A DNA stretch of 64,000 nt from Streptomyces phaeofaciens (GTDB lineage Bacteria; Actinomycetota; Actinomycetes; Streptomycetales; Streptomycetaceae), in the NCBI RefSeq assembly GCF_014648915.1, contig NZ_BMSA01000008.1, forward strand, positions 186,001 through 250,000. The letters run 5' to 3'. A program made the translations under genes and the position numbers. The notes below the pieces were generated by a model, which had not been told where the DNA came from, did no database searches, and was given only the letters and a program-made list of their open reading frames with translations. Shown here in pieces: positions 9,186 to 17,979 of this stretch. Each line of letters starts with the position of its first letter. Position 1 is the first letter of the stretch.

Positions 9186-9869
9186 TCATGCATTCACGTC
9201 GTCGTCCAGGAAGGCGTCCACGAAGGAATAGGCCGCCCACGGCCCGGCGAGTTCGACGCGCACACCCGGAACGTCGCCTTTCACCCGCTCCATGATTTCC
9301 ACGAATTCCTCGGATTCCGCACGGGGCACCAGATAGGCGGCGTCCAGCACGGCCTGCGGGGCGTTCCGCGGGGCGGTGATCCGCGCCGGGCGCAGCCGGA
9401 CGACATCGGCGTGCGCGGCGAAGGTCTCGTGCAGCCGGTCGATGAACTCCCGGGTCTCCACCGTCCCGGCGCCGGTGTCGTCGTACACCCGCACACCCCA
9501 CTCGACCCGTCCCTGCAACCGGTCCAGGGTGCGCCGGAAGTCCTCCTCGCGCTCCTCCATCATCACCCGCACCCCGCTGTCGTCGCGGAACACGGTGGCG
9601 GGGCGAAGCGGCAGCGGGGTGGTGACGGCGGTGAGCGCGTCGACCACCTGCTGGTGGGCGCGGGCGGTCCCGGTGAGCCAGTCGTGGTCCGCGAGGTGGT
9701 CGCGGAGCGGCTCCTCGGCGAAATCGCGCTCCGGCACATGGCTGACGACGGCGATCAGGCCGTGGTGGGTGAGCAGCCGCGGCGGATCGCCCCCGACGCC
9801 GGTGAGATCCGCCTGGAGAGGCGCGCCGAGCGGATGGCAGACGGCGTAGACGTACCGCAGTCCTGTCAT
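9186..9869 (-). CDS. GvpL/GvpF family gas vesicle protein (orphan)
   Basis: A 227-residue protein of the GvpL/GvpF family, accessory proteins of gas vesicle assembly. Family landmarks are the N-terminal LRYVYAVCHPLG, the LITHHGLIAVVSHVP-type strand region, ALTAVTTPLPLRPATVFRDD in the middle, the EREEDFRRTLDRLQGRVEWGVRVY block and the C-terminal VELAGPWAAYSFVD. None of the usual partners (GvpA, G, J, K, S) is in the window: neighbours are transketolase and a methyltransferase. It may serve a locus elsewhere or have another role. Upstream 9870-10136 contains its promoter but no motif I can name. Confidence 0.9.
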   Translation of the reverse strand: MTGLRYVYAVCHPLGAPLQADLTGVGGDPPRLLTHHGLIAVVSHVPERDFAEEPLRDHLADHDWLTGTARAHQQVVDALTAVTTPLPLRPATVFRDDSGVRVMMEEREEDFRRTLDRLQGRVEWGVRVYDDTGAGTVETREFIDRLHETFAAHADVVRLRPARITAPRNAPQAVLDAAYLVPRAESEEFVEIMERVKGDVPGVRVELAGPWAAYSFVDAFLDDDVNA

Positions 9870-10106
9870 GACGACTCCTCCCGAACGTTCCGCCGGGCCT
9901 CCCGCGCCGCACGGCCCTCACGGACCCCGCGGCACCGGCCGACCCTGTGCGGTCGATACCCCTCTCCGTTCCCTCACGGACCCCTTCGTCCGTATTTGCC
10001 TGCACTCGTTCGTACCCGTGATCGCGTGTCCGTACGCGTCCGTACTCGTGGGTGCCCGTCGACGCTCGGCGGCGTCGGCCGGCATGCGCCCTCATCGTCC
10101 TCTCGG

Positions 10107-10134
10107 CCGCCGCCGCGCGCGAGCGCGGCGGCGG
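10107..10134 (-). terminator. terminator of the transketolase gene
   Basis: A perfect 12-bp stem (CCGCCGCCGCGC / GCGCGGCGGCGG) with loop GCGA lies three bases beyond the transketolase stop (10137) in its direction of transcription. No T-tract, as usual in Streptomyces. Confidence 0.7.
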
Positions 10135-10136
10135 AT

Positions 10137-11984
10137 TCACGGCACGACCGCGTGCTCCACCAGCAGCCGGGCCGACACGGCGATCGCGTCGGCGTCGATA
10201 CCGGCGGCGTGCAGCTGCTCCCGCGGGGACGCCGAGCCCGGCATCGTCCGGACGGCCAGCCGCACCAGGCGGGGCACGGGCCGCCCGTCGGTGAAGGCGT
10301 CGAGGACGGCGTCCCCGAGGCCGCCCTCCTCGTGGTGGTCCTCCACGGTCAGCAGACAGCCGGTCTCCTCGGCGGCCCGCCGCAGCACGGCCCGGTCGAC
10401 GGGCTTGACCGAGTACAGGTCGACGACCCGCACCGCGATGCCCTCGCCGGCGAGCGCGTCGGCGGCCCGCAGCGCCTCGTGCACGGTGACCCCGGCCGCC
10501 ACGACGGTCACCCGGTCCCGGCCGGAGGAACGCAGCACCTTGCTGCCGCCGACCGGGAACTCCTCGTCGGGCCCGTAGAGCACCGGTCCGGCGCCGCGCG
10601 AGGTGCGTAGATAGCGGATGCCGTCGAGGCCGGCCATGGCGGTGACGAGGCGGGCGGTCTGGTGGGCGTCGCACGGGTACAGCACGGTCGAGCCGTGCAC
10701 GGCGCGGAACATCGCGAGATCCTCAAGACCCATCTGCGACGGCCCGTCCTGCCCGATGGCCACTCCGGCGTGCGAGCCGACCAGGTTGATCCCGGCCCCG
10801 CCGACCGACGCCATCCGCACGAAGTCGTGGGCCCGGGTCAGGAAGGCCGCGAACGTGGAGGCGTACGGCACCCAGCCGCGCGTCGCCATCCCGACCGCGG
10901 CGGCGACGAGCTGCTGCTCGGCGATGTAGCACTCGAAGAAACGTTCCGGGTGGGCCTTGGCGAAGTACTCGGCGCGGGTGGAGTCGCTCACCTCGCCGTC
11001 GAGGGCGACGACGTCCTCGCGGACGGTGCCGAGGGCGGCGAGGGCCTTCCCGTAGGCGTCACGGGTGGCCACCTCCTCGCCCTCCTCCCAGCGGGGCAGG
11101 TCGAGCCGGCCGGTGGGGACGGAGTGCAGCAGGCGGGCGTCGGCCGGTTCGTGCACCCGCACGCGCAGGCCGCGGATCCCGCCGAGTTCCGCGATCGCCG
11201 CCTCCGCGTCGGGCAGCGGCTTGCCGTGCAGGCCCTCGCGGTCCTGGACGGAGGCGACGCCCTTGCCCTTGATGGTGCGCGCGAGGATCGCGGTGGGCTG
11301 CCCCCGGGTGGAGAGCGCCTCGGCGCAGGCGCGGTCGACGGCGTCCACGTCGTGCCCGTCGACGCGCACGGTGTGCCAGTCGAAGGCCTGGAAGCGGCGG
11401 GCGTAGGCGTCGAGGTCGTGGCCGTGCCGGGTGGGGCCGCGCTGGCCGAGCCGGTTGACGTCGACGATCGCGACGAGGTTGTCCAGGTGCTCGTGCCCGG
11501 CGTGCTCGGCGGCCTCCCACACGGAGCCCTCCGCCAGCTCGCTGTCCCCGCACAGCACCCACACCCGGGCGGCGGAGCGGTCCAGCCGCAGCGCGGCAAG
11601 GGCGATGCCGACGCCCACGGGCAGGCCCTGGCCGAGCGACCCGGTGGCCGTCTCGACCCACGGCAGCCGACGCGGGGTCGGGTGCCCTTCGAGCCGGCTG
11701 CCGAGCGTGCGGAAGGTGAGCAGTTCGTCGTCGCCGATCGCGCCGGCCGCCTTGTAGGCGGCGTAGAGCAGGGGCGAGGCGTGGCCCTTGGACAGGACGA
11801 GGCGGTCGTTGCCCGGGTGGGCGGGGCGGTCGAAGTCGTAGCGGAGGTGGTGCGCCAGCAGGACCGCCATCAGGTCCGCGGCCGACATCGAGGACGTCGG
11901 GTGCCCGGATCCCGCGGCGGCGGCGGCGCGCACGCTGTCCACCCGCAGCTGCTGTCCGAGGTCGGTGAGTTCGGCGGTGTCCAT
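10137..11984 (-). CDS. tkt: transketolase, single-chain 615-residue type
   Basis: A thiamine-diphosphate enzyme that moves two-carbon units between sugar phosphates in the pentose phosphate pathway. The N-terminal domain has SGHPTSSMSAADLMAVLL near 26 and the ThDP/Mg motif starting GDSELAEGSVWEAAEHAGH near 145 and ending DVNRLGQRG; the pyrimidine-binding domain has ECYIAEQQLVAAAVGMA with the activating Glu, and YASTFAAFL. Length and motifs resemble the animal-type clade (about 620 residues) more than the 700-residue tktA type. The metal motif reads GDS instead of GDG. Not next to other pentose phosphate genes, so probably a second or specialised transketolase. Terminator at 10107-10134. Confidence 0.9.
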   Translation of the reverse strand: MDTAELTDLGQQLRVDSVRAAAAAGSGHPTSSMSAADLMAVLLAHHLRYDFDRPAHPGNDRLVLSKGHASPLLYAAYKAAGAIGDDELLTFRTLGSRLEGHPTPRRLPWVETATGSLGQGLPVGVGIALAALRLDRSAARVWVLCGDSELAEGSVWEAAEHAGHEHLDNLVAIVDVNRLGQRGPTRHGHDLDAYARRFQAFDWHTVRVDGHDVDAVDRACAEALSTRGQPTAILARTIKGKGVASVQDREGLHGKPLPDAEAAIAELGGIRGLRVRVHEPADARLLHSVPTGRLDLPRWEEGEEVATRDAYGKALAALGTVREDVVALDGEVSDSTRAEYFAKAHPERFFECYIAEQQLVAAAVGMATRGWVPYASTFAAFLTRAHDFVRMASVGGAGINLVGSHAGVAIGQDGPSQMGLEDLAMFRAVHGSTVLYPCDAHQTARLVTAMAGLDGIRYLRTSRGAGPVLYGPDEEFPVGGSKVLRSSGRDRVTVVAAGVTVHEALRAADALAGEGIAVRVVDLYSVKPVDRAVLRRAAEETGCLLTVEDHHEEGGLGDAVLDAFTDGRPVPRLVRLAVRTMPGSASPREQLHAAGIDADAIAVSARLLVEHAVVP

Positions 11985-12031
11985 CGGCTACCGCGCTCCT
12001 TCCGAAGGGGTGTCCGGATGCCGGCGGGGGC

Positions 12032-12385
12032 TCATCCGCGGTGGTGCGGGTGCTCGGGGTCGAGGTCGTCGAGGCGGGGCGCCCGGCCGGGCTCCGGCAC
12101 CCGGGCGCCGGGCGCGGTGGGCGGCATCGGCGGGTACACGATGCCCAGGCCGCCGGGCGGCCCCGCGGGCGGCGTGCCGCCGACGACCCGGCCCGGCGGG
12201 GCGGGCAGCTCCGGCCCGTCGGCCGGTGCGTCCGCGTGCCGGGTCCGGGACGGCGCGTGGGGCCGGGTGGGGCCGCGCAGCGCGTACGCCACGACGCCGA
12301 GGACCACCGCGGCGATCAGTGCGGCGATCAGCCCGGCGGCCGAGCCGGGCAGGCCGGCGTGCTCCAGGTGCTGGGTACCTTCCAT
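12032..12385 (-). CDS. small single-span membrane protein, unknown
   Basis: A 117-residue protein with one strong membrane segment (AAGLIAALIAAVVLGVVAYAL, residues 16-36) and a long Pro/Gly-rich cytoplasmic or extracytoplasmic tail ending DPEHPHHRG. I do not recognise a domain. There is no clear ribosome binding site before the ATG. It lies 47 bp upstream of the transketolase start on the same strand and could be its leader gene. Confidence 0.55.
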   Translation of the reverse strand: MEGTQHLEHAGLPGSAAGLIAALIAAVVLGVVAYALRGPTRPHAPSRTRHADAPADGPELPAPPGRVVGGTPPAGPPGGLGIVYPPMPPTAPGARVPEPGRAPRLDDLDPEHPHHRG

Positions 12386-12528
12386 GGCGCGTCGGGTACC
12401 CGCCGGCCCGGGAGGCTAACTCGGCGGCGGCTCCCGCCGGACCTGGGCCCGGCGAAATTCCGCGTGCGCGGCAGCCGCGCCGACGTAGGGTCGACGGTCC
12501 GACGAGTCGAGTGGCACGAGGAGTGATC

Positions 12529-12876
12529 GTGAGCGAGCAGCACACCTACCGGGTGATCGTCCGGGGCACCTGGGACGGGCTCACCGAGGAGGGCCGTGCC
12601 CGGCTGCTCACCGAGGCCGCCGACCACGGTCTGACCAGCATGCGGTTCACCGAGGAGGGCACGCTGACGTACGAGCCGTCGCCGCTGAAGCACTTCTCGA
12701 TGCGCTATGTGGTGGTGTCGGACGCGGCGGACGGCGAGGAGATGGCGGGCGCGCTCGCCGAGGACCGGGCGGAGACGGCCCTGCGGGAGCTGGGCCACGG
12801 TTTCACCGGGCTGCGCTCGACCGTCACCGACCTCGACACGATGAAGGTCAACCGGAAGCCCGCGTCTCGGCGGTGA
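12529..12876 (+). CDS. DUF6204 family protein
   Basis: A 115-residue protein with the DUF6204 pattern: TYRVIVRGTWDGLTEEGRAR opening, SMRFTEEGTLTYEPS and HFSMRYVV strands, a helix ALRELGHGFTGLRS and the closing TDLDTMKVNRK. GTG at 12529 is chosen because GAGGAG (12518-12523) lies five bases ahead; an in-frame GTG at 12523 overlaps that site. The alternating strands suggest a ferredoxin-like alpha/beta fold, function unknown. Its 3' end overlaps the GNAT gene on the other strand by 29 bp. Confidence 0.82.
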   Translation: MSEQHTYRVIVRGTWDGLTEEGRARLLTEAADHGLTSMRFTEEGTLTYEPSPLKHFSMRYVVVSDAADGEEMAGALAEDRAETALRELGHGFTGLRSTVTDLDTMKVNRKPASRR

Positions 12877-13423
12877 TCGCCCACCGTTCGTGGTCCCGCC
12901 ACTCCCCGTCGATGTAGATCATCTTCGGGGAGAAGCCCTCCCGCCGGAAGCCGCAGGAGCGGGCGAGGGCGAGGGAGGCGGTGTTCCCGGGCTGCGCGTT
13001 GATCTCCAGCCGGTGCAGCCGCATCGGCCCGAACGCGTACCCGACGACGAGTCCGAGCGCCTCGCGCATCAGCCCGCGCCCCGCCGCGTGCGCGAAGGCG
13101 CCGTAGCCGAGGGCGCCGCAGAGGAACCCGCCGTGGACGATGTTGTTGATGTTGACGAACCCCGCGAGGGCCCCGGCCCCCTTCCCGTCGCCCTCCCCCG
13201 GGTCCTTCTCGCACACCAGGAACCCGGCCTTCGTCGGATCCTCGATCAGCCGGCCCGCGTACGCGGTGTACGCCTCGGGGGTGGCCGGCGGGAACAGCCA
13301 GGGGCGGTGCAGGTCCTCGCTCTCGCGGACCCGGGCGGTGAACTCCGCCCCGTCCGCGTACGTGTAGTGGCGTATCCCCACACGGGGTCCTTCGGCGAGG
13401 TAGCGCGATGCGGTGTGCGGCAT
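12848..13423 (-). CDS. GNAT family N-acetyltransferase (RimJ/RimL-like)
   Basis: A 191-residue acetyltransferase resembling ribosomal-protein/alanine N-acetyltransferases. Seen: substrate-side strand VGIRHYTYADGAEFTARVRES, central GFVNINNIVHGGFLCGALGYGA, the acetyl-CoA pyrophosphate loop in AAGRGLMREALGLVVGYAF (an altered Q/RxxGxG/A), and LHRLEINAQPGNTASLALARSCGFRREG, the usual motif B. Acetyl acceptor is unknown. Convergent overlap with the DUF6204 gene. Confidence 0.88.
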   Translation of the reverse strand: MPHTASRYLAEGPRVGIRHYTYADGAEFTARVRESEDLHRPWLFPPATPEAYTAYAGRLIEDPTKAGFLVCEKDPGEGDGKGAGALAGFVNINNIVHGGFLCGALGYGAFAHAAGRGLMREALGLVVGYAFGPMRLHRLEINAQPGNTASLALARSCGFRREGFSPKMIYIDGEWRDHERWAITAETRASG

Positions 13424-13461
13424 CCGGTCACCCTACGGCGGCGAACCGGCTGGGACCGGTG

Positions 13462-13713
13462 CTAGCGGCGGCGCCTCATGAAGTACGCCCCGCACAGGGC
13501 GCCGACGAGCGCCGTGGCGAGGAGGGCCGCCCAGAGCGGCATGGTCACCTCGGGGATCAGCAGCCTGATCTCGGTGTCGTCGGTGTTCTGGAAGATGAAG
13601 ATCAGGGTGAGGACGGCGAGCACCAGCACGGTGACCCGCGCGGGCGTCACCTCCATACGTCTGCCGCCGTGCTTCCCGCTGCGCTCGGTCGTCTTCGAGG
13701 TCTTCGGGCTCAT
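13462..13713 (-). CDS. LapA-domain small membrane protein
   Basis: An 83-residue protein with a charged Lys/Arg-rich N-terminus, two membrane helices (VTVLVLAVLTLIFIFQNTD and LWAALLATALVGALCGAYFM) and RRRR at the end. The first helix followed by FQNTDDTEIRLL is the signature of the lipopolysaccharide-assembly-protein-A (LapA, DUF1049) family, which in Gram-positives is a general membrane protein of unknown task. Lies between a GNAT gene and the peptidase operon on the same strand. Confidence 0.82.
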   Translation of the reverse strand: MSPKTSKTTERSGKHGGRRMEVTPARVTVLVLAVLTLIFIFQNTDDTEIRLLIPEVTMPLWAALLATALVGALCGAYFMRRRR

Positions 13714-13777
13714 ACCCCCAGGGTGAGCCCGCCGCGGCCCTCACGCACGGTGAGAACCGTCCCGGGGGGGTGACCCG

Positions 13778-14701
13778 TCAGCGCAGGGCGGGCTCGTCGA
13801 GCGTGAGCGTCCCCGCGTCCGCGTCCAGGACGGCGCCGACGCCGAGGGGTACGGTCACGGCCCCCTCGCAGTGCCCGAACCCCAGCTCCTCGACGACCGG
13901 GACTCCCAGCCCGCCGAGCCGGTCGGCGAGCACCGGCCGCAGCTCCTCGTAGCTCCCGCACCGGTCCCAGGAGCCGAGCCCGATGCCGGTCACGCCGTCC
14001 AGCCAGCCGGTGCGCAGCAGCTGTGTCAGGGCCCGGTCGACGGCGTACGGCGGCTCCGCCACGTCCTCGAGCAGGAGCAGCCCGCCGCGCGCCCCGGCCC
14101 GGGTGTGCGGGGTGCCGTATCCGGTGGCGAGCAGCGCCAGGCAGCCGCCCAGGGTGACGCCCCGGGCGCGGCCGGGCGCGAGGGCGGTGCCGGAGGAGGT
14201 GAGGGTGCGGACGGTCTCCGGGGCGAAGAGGGTGGCCCTGAGGTGGTCCTGGGTCCGGGTGTTCTTGATGAAGTCGGCGCCGCTGGCCACGGGGCCGTAG
14301 AGGGTGACCAGGCCGAGACGGACGGCGAACGCCTCGTGCAGTGCAGTGCTGTCGCTGAAGCCGACGAACACCTTCGGTCCGGCCGCCCGCATCGCGTCCC
14401 AGTCGAGCAGGTCGACGACGCGCTGGGCGCCGTAGCCGCCGCGGGCGCAGAGCACCGCGTCGACGGACGGGTCGCACCAGGCCCGCTGGAGGTCGGCGGC
14501 GCGGTCGGCGTCCGTGCCCGCCAGGTAGCCGAGTCCCGGGTCGCGGTCGAGGACATGGGGCGCGGCGACCGGGTCGAGGTCCCAGCCGCGCAGCAGGTCG
14601 AGGCCCGCCTGGAGCCGTTCCTCCACAATGGGTCCGCTGGGCGCGACGACGGCGACGCGGGCACCGGGGGCGAGCCTGGACGGACGCACGAGATCCTTCA
14701 C
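13778..14701 (-). CDS. S66 family LD-carboxypeptidase
   Basis: A 307-residue serine carboxypeptidase of family S66 (LD-carboxypeptidase, or microcin-self-immunity type), which releases the terminal D-residue from murein tetrapeptides. Seen: RVAVVAPSGP near the N-terminus, CARGGYGAQR, the nucleophile loop VGFSDSTALH near 115, Glu in LLLLEDVAEPPY near 210, and His in EELGFGHCEGA near 280, completing the Ser-Glu-His triad. GTG start at 14701 overlaps the S9 stop (GTGA). Last gene of the four-peptidase operon, so a role in recycling wall or peptide fragments is inferred. Confidence 0.9.
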   Translation of the reverse strand: MKDLVRPSRLAPGARVAVVAPSGPIVEERLQAGLDLLRGWDLDPVAAPHVLDRDPGLGYLAGTDADRAADLQRAWCDPSVDAVLCARGGYGAQRVVDLLDWDAMRAAGPKVFVGFSDSTALHEAFAVRLGLVTLYGPVASGADFIKNTRTQDHLRATLFAPETVRTLTSSGTALAPGRARGVTLGGCLALLATGYGTPHTRAGARGGLLLLEDVAEPPYAVDRALTQLLRTGWLDGVTGIGLGSWDRCGSYEELRPVLADRLGGLGVPVVEELGFGHCEGAVTVPLGVGAVLDADAGTLTLDEPALR

Positions 14702-16650
14702 TGCACCAGCTCCAATACGGGGACGCCGGGCGGACGCAACCCGAACACCTGAGCGTACAGGGACAGTTCGGCCTCCAGTGCCCGCACCATCGTCGCCGCC
14801 CGCCGGAATCCGTGCCCCTCCCCCTCGAAGGTGAGGTGGGCGTGCGGCACCCGCCGTCCCGCCAGCCGGGCGAGGAACCGCTCGGCCTGCGCGGGCGGGC
14901 AGATCACGTCGTCCAGGCCCTGGAGCAGCAGGAACGGCACGGTGATCCGGTCGGCGTGGGCCACCGGTGAGCGCTCGGCGTAGCGGGCGGGCACCTCGGC
15001 GAGCGGTCCGACGAGGCCGTCGAGGTAGCGGGACTCCAGATCGTGGGTCCCGCCGGTCGCCCAGGCCTCCAGGTCGAGGACGGGGTAGCTGATGGTGCCG
15101 CAGGCGTACACGTCCGTGCCGGTCAGGGACACGGCGGCGGTCCAGCCGCCCGCGCTGCCGCCCCGGATCGCCAGCCGGCGGCGGTCGGCTGTGCCCTCGT
15201 CGGCGAGCGCCAGCGCGACGGCCGCGCAGTCCTCGACGTCGACCACACCCCACTGTTCGCGCAGCCGCTCCCGGTACTCCCGCCCGTATCCGGTCGAGCC
15301 GCCGTAGTCGACCTCGGCGACGCCGATGCCCCGGGAGGTGAAGTAGGCGATCTCCAGGTCCAGCACGAGGGGCGCCCGGTCGGTGGGCCCGCCGTGCGCG
15401 TGGACGATGTACGGCGGCAGTTCGTTGCCGGGGGCGACGCAGCCCGGGTTGTGCGGCGGGTAGACGTGGGCGTGGATCTCGCGGCCCTCGGGACCGGTGA
15501 AGGTACGGATCTGCGGTTCCGGGTAGTACGCCGGGTCCACCGCGTCGTCGTGCGCGGCCCCGATCACGCGGGCCCGGCCGGTGCGCGCGTCCAGTTCCAC
15601 GACCTCGTACGCGCTGCGCGGGGAGGCCGCCACGGCGACGACCCGGTCGCCGCGCACGGCGAGCGTGGCGGTGAACTCCGTCCACGGGCCGGCCGCGTCG
15701 ACCAGTTCGCCGCTCTCCGGGTCGAGGATGCCGAGCGCGGTGGCTCCCCGGCCGTGGACGGCGGCGACCAGGCCGTCGTCCAGCGGCGCGAACCACTGGT
15801 GCCCGAGTTTCCACAGCGCCCCGCCGAACTCCTCCTCGCGCGGGCACACCGGTTCGTGGTCGCGGTACAGGTTCCACCAGCCGCCGCGGTCGCTCGCGTA
15901 CAGCAGAGAGCCGTCCGCCGCCCAGTCGGCCTGCGCGACGGACTCCCGCTCCCCGCCGGCCACCACGTGCGGACCGCTCAGTCGCCCGTCGGGTGTGACC
16001 TCGGCGACGACCACCTCCGTCGCGTCCCACGGCATCGCCGGATGGTCCCAGGCCAGCCAGACGGCCCGGCGGCCGTCCGGCGAGAGCCGGGGCCCGGTGA
16101 CGAACCGCCGCCGGTCGTCGGTGAGTTCGCGCACGGCCCCGCGGTCCCCGGCCGCCGATCCGTCCAGCGGTACGGCGGCCAGGACCCGGCGCACGTCGGT
16201 GGGCGCCTCGCCGGTGAACTCCTCCAGCACGCACCACACTTCGCCCCGCTCCAAAAGCACCTGCGGCTCCGCCCAGCGCAGTCCCGCGCCCACAAGCGAG
16301 ACGGGGGTGAGCGGGCGCGGTTCGCTCCCGGGCTCGTGGGCGTACAGCCGCTGGTCGGCGAAGTTCACGAACACCACCAGGGGGCCGCCCTCGCGTACGG
16401 CTCCCGCCCAGGGCCGGCCGCCGTACTCGACGACCCGGCTGCGGACGTTCCAGGGGGCGGGCAGGACGGACTCCTCGGTGCCGTCCACGTGCCGGCGCAC
16501 CAGGGTGCGCCGGCCGCCCTCGGCGGGGCGGGGCGCGGTCCACCAGACCTCTTCGCCGACGAAACCGACGTACTCGGGCCGCCCGTCGTGCGCGGCGGCG
16601 AGTCGCGCGTCGATGGGTGAGGGCCAGGAACCGTACGGCAGGATGTGCAC
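14698..16650 (-). CDS. S9 family prolyl oligopeptidase-type peptidase
   Basis: A 650-residue serine peptidase with an N-terminal beta-propeller (repeated WAADGSLLYASDRGG-type blades, residues about 20-380) and a C-terminal alpha/beta-hydrolase domain. Catalytic Ser is in RGGSAGGWTA, Asp in LLQGLDDVICPP and His in FEGEGHGFRR. Closest type is S9C acylaminoacyl peptidase/dipeptidyl peptidase. No signal peptide. The GTG at 16650 is preferred: GGGGGAG precedes it, whereas an upstream in-frame ATG would lie within the M20 gene. Starts 16 bp after the M20 stop and is coupled to the S66 gene. Confidence 0.9.
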   Translation of the reverse strand: MHILPYGSWPSPIDARLAAAHDGRPEYVGFVGEEVWWTAPRPAEGGRRTLVRRHVDGTEESVLPAPWNVRSRVVEYGGRPWAGAVREGGPLVVFVNFADQRLYAHEPGSEPRPLTPVSLVGAGLRWAEPQVLLERGEVWCVLEEFTGEAPTDVRRVLAAVPLDGSAAGDRGAVRELTDDRRRFVTGPRLSPDGRRAVWLAWDHPAMPWDATEVVVAEVTPDGRLSGPHVVAGGERESVAQADWAADGSLLYASDRGGWWNLYRDHEPVCPREEEFGGALWKLGHQWFAPLDDGLVAAVHGRGATALGILDPESGELVDAAGPWTEFTATLAVRGDRVVAVAASPRSAYEVVELDARTGRARVIGAAHDDAVDPAYYPEPQIRTFTGPEGREIHAHVYPPHNPGCVAPGNELPPYIVHAHGGPTDRAPLVLDLEIAYFTSRGIGVAEVDYGGSTGYGREYRERLREQWGVVDVEDCAAVALALADEGTADRRRLAIRGGSAGGWTAAVSLTGTDVYACGTISYPVLDLEAWATGGTHDLESRYLDGLVGPLAEVPARYAERSPVAHADRITVPFLLLQGLDDVICPPAQAERFLARLAGRRVPHAHLTFEGEGHGFRRAATMVRALEAELSLYAQVFGLRPPGVPVLELVQ

Positions 16651-16666
16651 GTTCTCCCCCGCTCGC

Positions 16667-17971
16667 CTAGGCCGTGCGCAGGAAACGGTCGAGGACGCGG
16701 ACACCGAACCGGAGCGCCTCCACGGGGACGCGTTCGTCGACGCCGTGGAACATCGCCTGGTGGTCGAAGCCCACGGGCAGCCGCAGCGGCGCGAAGCCGT
16801 AGCCGGTGATCCCGAGCCGGGAGAACTGCTTGGCGTCCGTGCCGCCGGACATGCAGTACGGCACGACGTGCCCCTCGGGCGCGAACTCCTCGACGGCGGC
16901 GCGCATCCGGGCGTAGAGGGGGGTGTCCAGCGGCGCCTGGAGGGCGACTTCGCGGTGCTCGAACTCCCAGTCGACGTCGGGGCCGGTGAGGTGGTCGAGG
17001 GTCGCGGTGAACTCGTCCTCGCCGCCCGGGAGATACCGCCCGTCGACGTACGCGACGGCCTCCCCCGGAATCACGTTGATCTTGTAACCGGCGTTCAGCA
17101 TGGTCGGGTTGGCGCTGTTGCGGACGGTCGCCTCGACGAGGGAGGCGGCCGGGCCGAGCTTCTTCAGCAGGCCGTCGACGTCGTCGAGGTCGGGCTCGAT
17201 GCCGTACAGCGCGGCGAGTTCGGTGAGCGCGGCGCGCACGGTCGGGGTGAGCCGCGGCGGCCACTCGTGCGTACCGATCCGGGTGACGGCGGCGGCCAGC
17301 CGGGTCACCGCGTTGTCCCGGTTGACCTTGGAGCCGTGCCCGGCGCGGCCGCGCGCGGTGAGCTTCAGCCAGCCGGTGCCGCGCTCCCCCGCCGCGATCG
17401 GGTAGATCTCGTGCCCGGCACCGTCGTGGAAGGTGAACGCCCCGGACTCGCCGATGGCCTGCGTGCAGCCCTCGAAGAGCCCGGCGTGCCGGTCGGCGAG
17501 GAAGCCGGAGCCGTCCTCGGCGCTGGCCTCCTCGTCGGCGGTGAAGGCCAGCACGAGGTCGCGGCGGGGCCGGACGCCCTGGCGGGCCCAGGCCCGCACG
17601 ACCGCCAGGATCATCGCGTCCATGTTCTTCATGTCGACCGCGCCGCGCCCCCACACGACGTCGTCGCGCACCTCCCCGGAGAAGGGGTGCACGCTCCAGT
17701 CGGCGGCCTCGGCGGGGACGACGTCCAGGTGGCCGTGGACGAGCAGCGCGTCGGCGGACGGGTCGGTGCCCTCGATCCGGGCGACGACGTTGGTGCGCCC
17801 CGGGGTGCGTTCGAGGAGCGTCGGTTCCACCCCCGCGCCTGCGAGCAGCGCGGCCGTGTACTCGGCGGCGGGCCGCTCGCGGCAGTCGCCGCCGCCCCGG
17901 TTGGTGGTGTCGATCCGGATGAGGTCGGAGGTGAACCGGACGACCTCGTCCCTCGCCTGTGCGTCAGCCAT
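16667..17971 (-). CDS. M20/M25/M40 family metallopeptidase
   Basis: A 434-residue zinc exo-peptidase or deacylase of clan MH. Metal and catalytic residues appear in order: LLVHGHLDVVP (His and catalytic Asp), VWGRGAVDMKNMDA (bridging Asp), FTADEEASAEDGSGF (base Glu and metal Glu), and His in FHGVDERVPVE near the end. The dimerisation lid begins at ERGTGWLKLTARGRAGHGSK. Start at 17971 has GAGGAG seven bases upstream and follows the M55 stop by eight bases. Part of the peptidase operon. Confidence 0.92.
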   Translation of the reverse strand: MADAQARDEVVRFTSDLIRIDTTNRGGGDCRERPAAEYTAALLAGAGVEPTLLERTPGRTNVVARIEGTDPSADALLVHGHLDVVPAEAADWSVHPFSGEVRDDVVWGRGAVDMKNMDAMILAVVRAWARQGVRPRRDLVLAFTADEEASAEDGSGFLADRHAGLFEGCTQAIGESGAFTFHDGAGHEIYPIAAGERGTGWLKLTARGRAGHGSKVNRDNAVTRLAAAVTRIGTHEWPPRLTPTVRAALTELAALYGIEPDLDDVDGLLKKLGPAASLVEATVRNSANPTMLNAGYKINVIPGEAVAYVDGRYLPGGEDEFTATLDHLTGPDVDWEFEHREVALQAPLDTPLYARMRAAVEEFAPEGHVVPYCMSGGTDAKQFSRLGITGYGFAPLRLPVGFDHQAMFHGVDERVPVEALRFGVRVLDRFLRTA

Positions 17972-17979
17972 GGTGCTCC

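Noticed and set aside
9186..12385. Gas vesicle gene cluster
   Set aside because: Only a GvpL/F gene is present; transketolase and a small membrane protein are unrelated.
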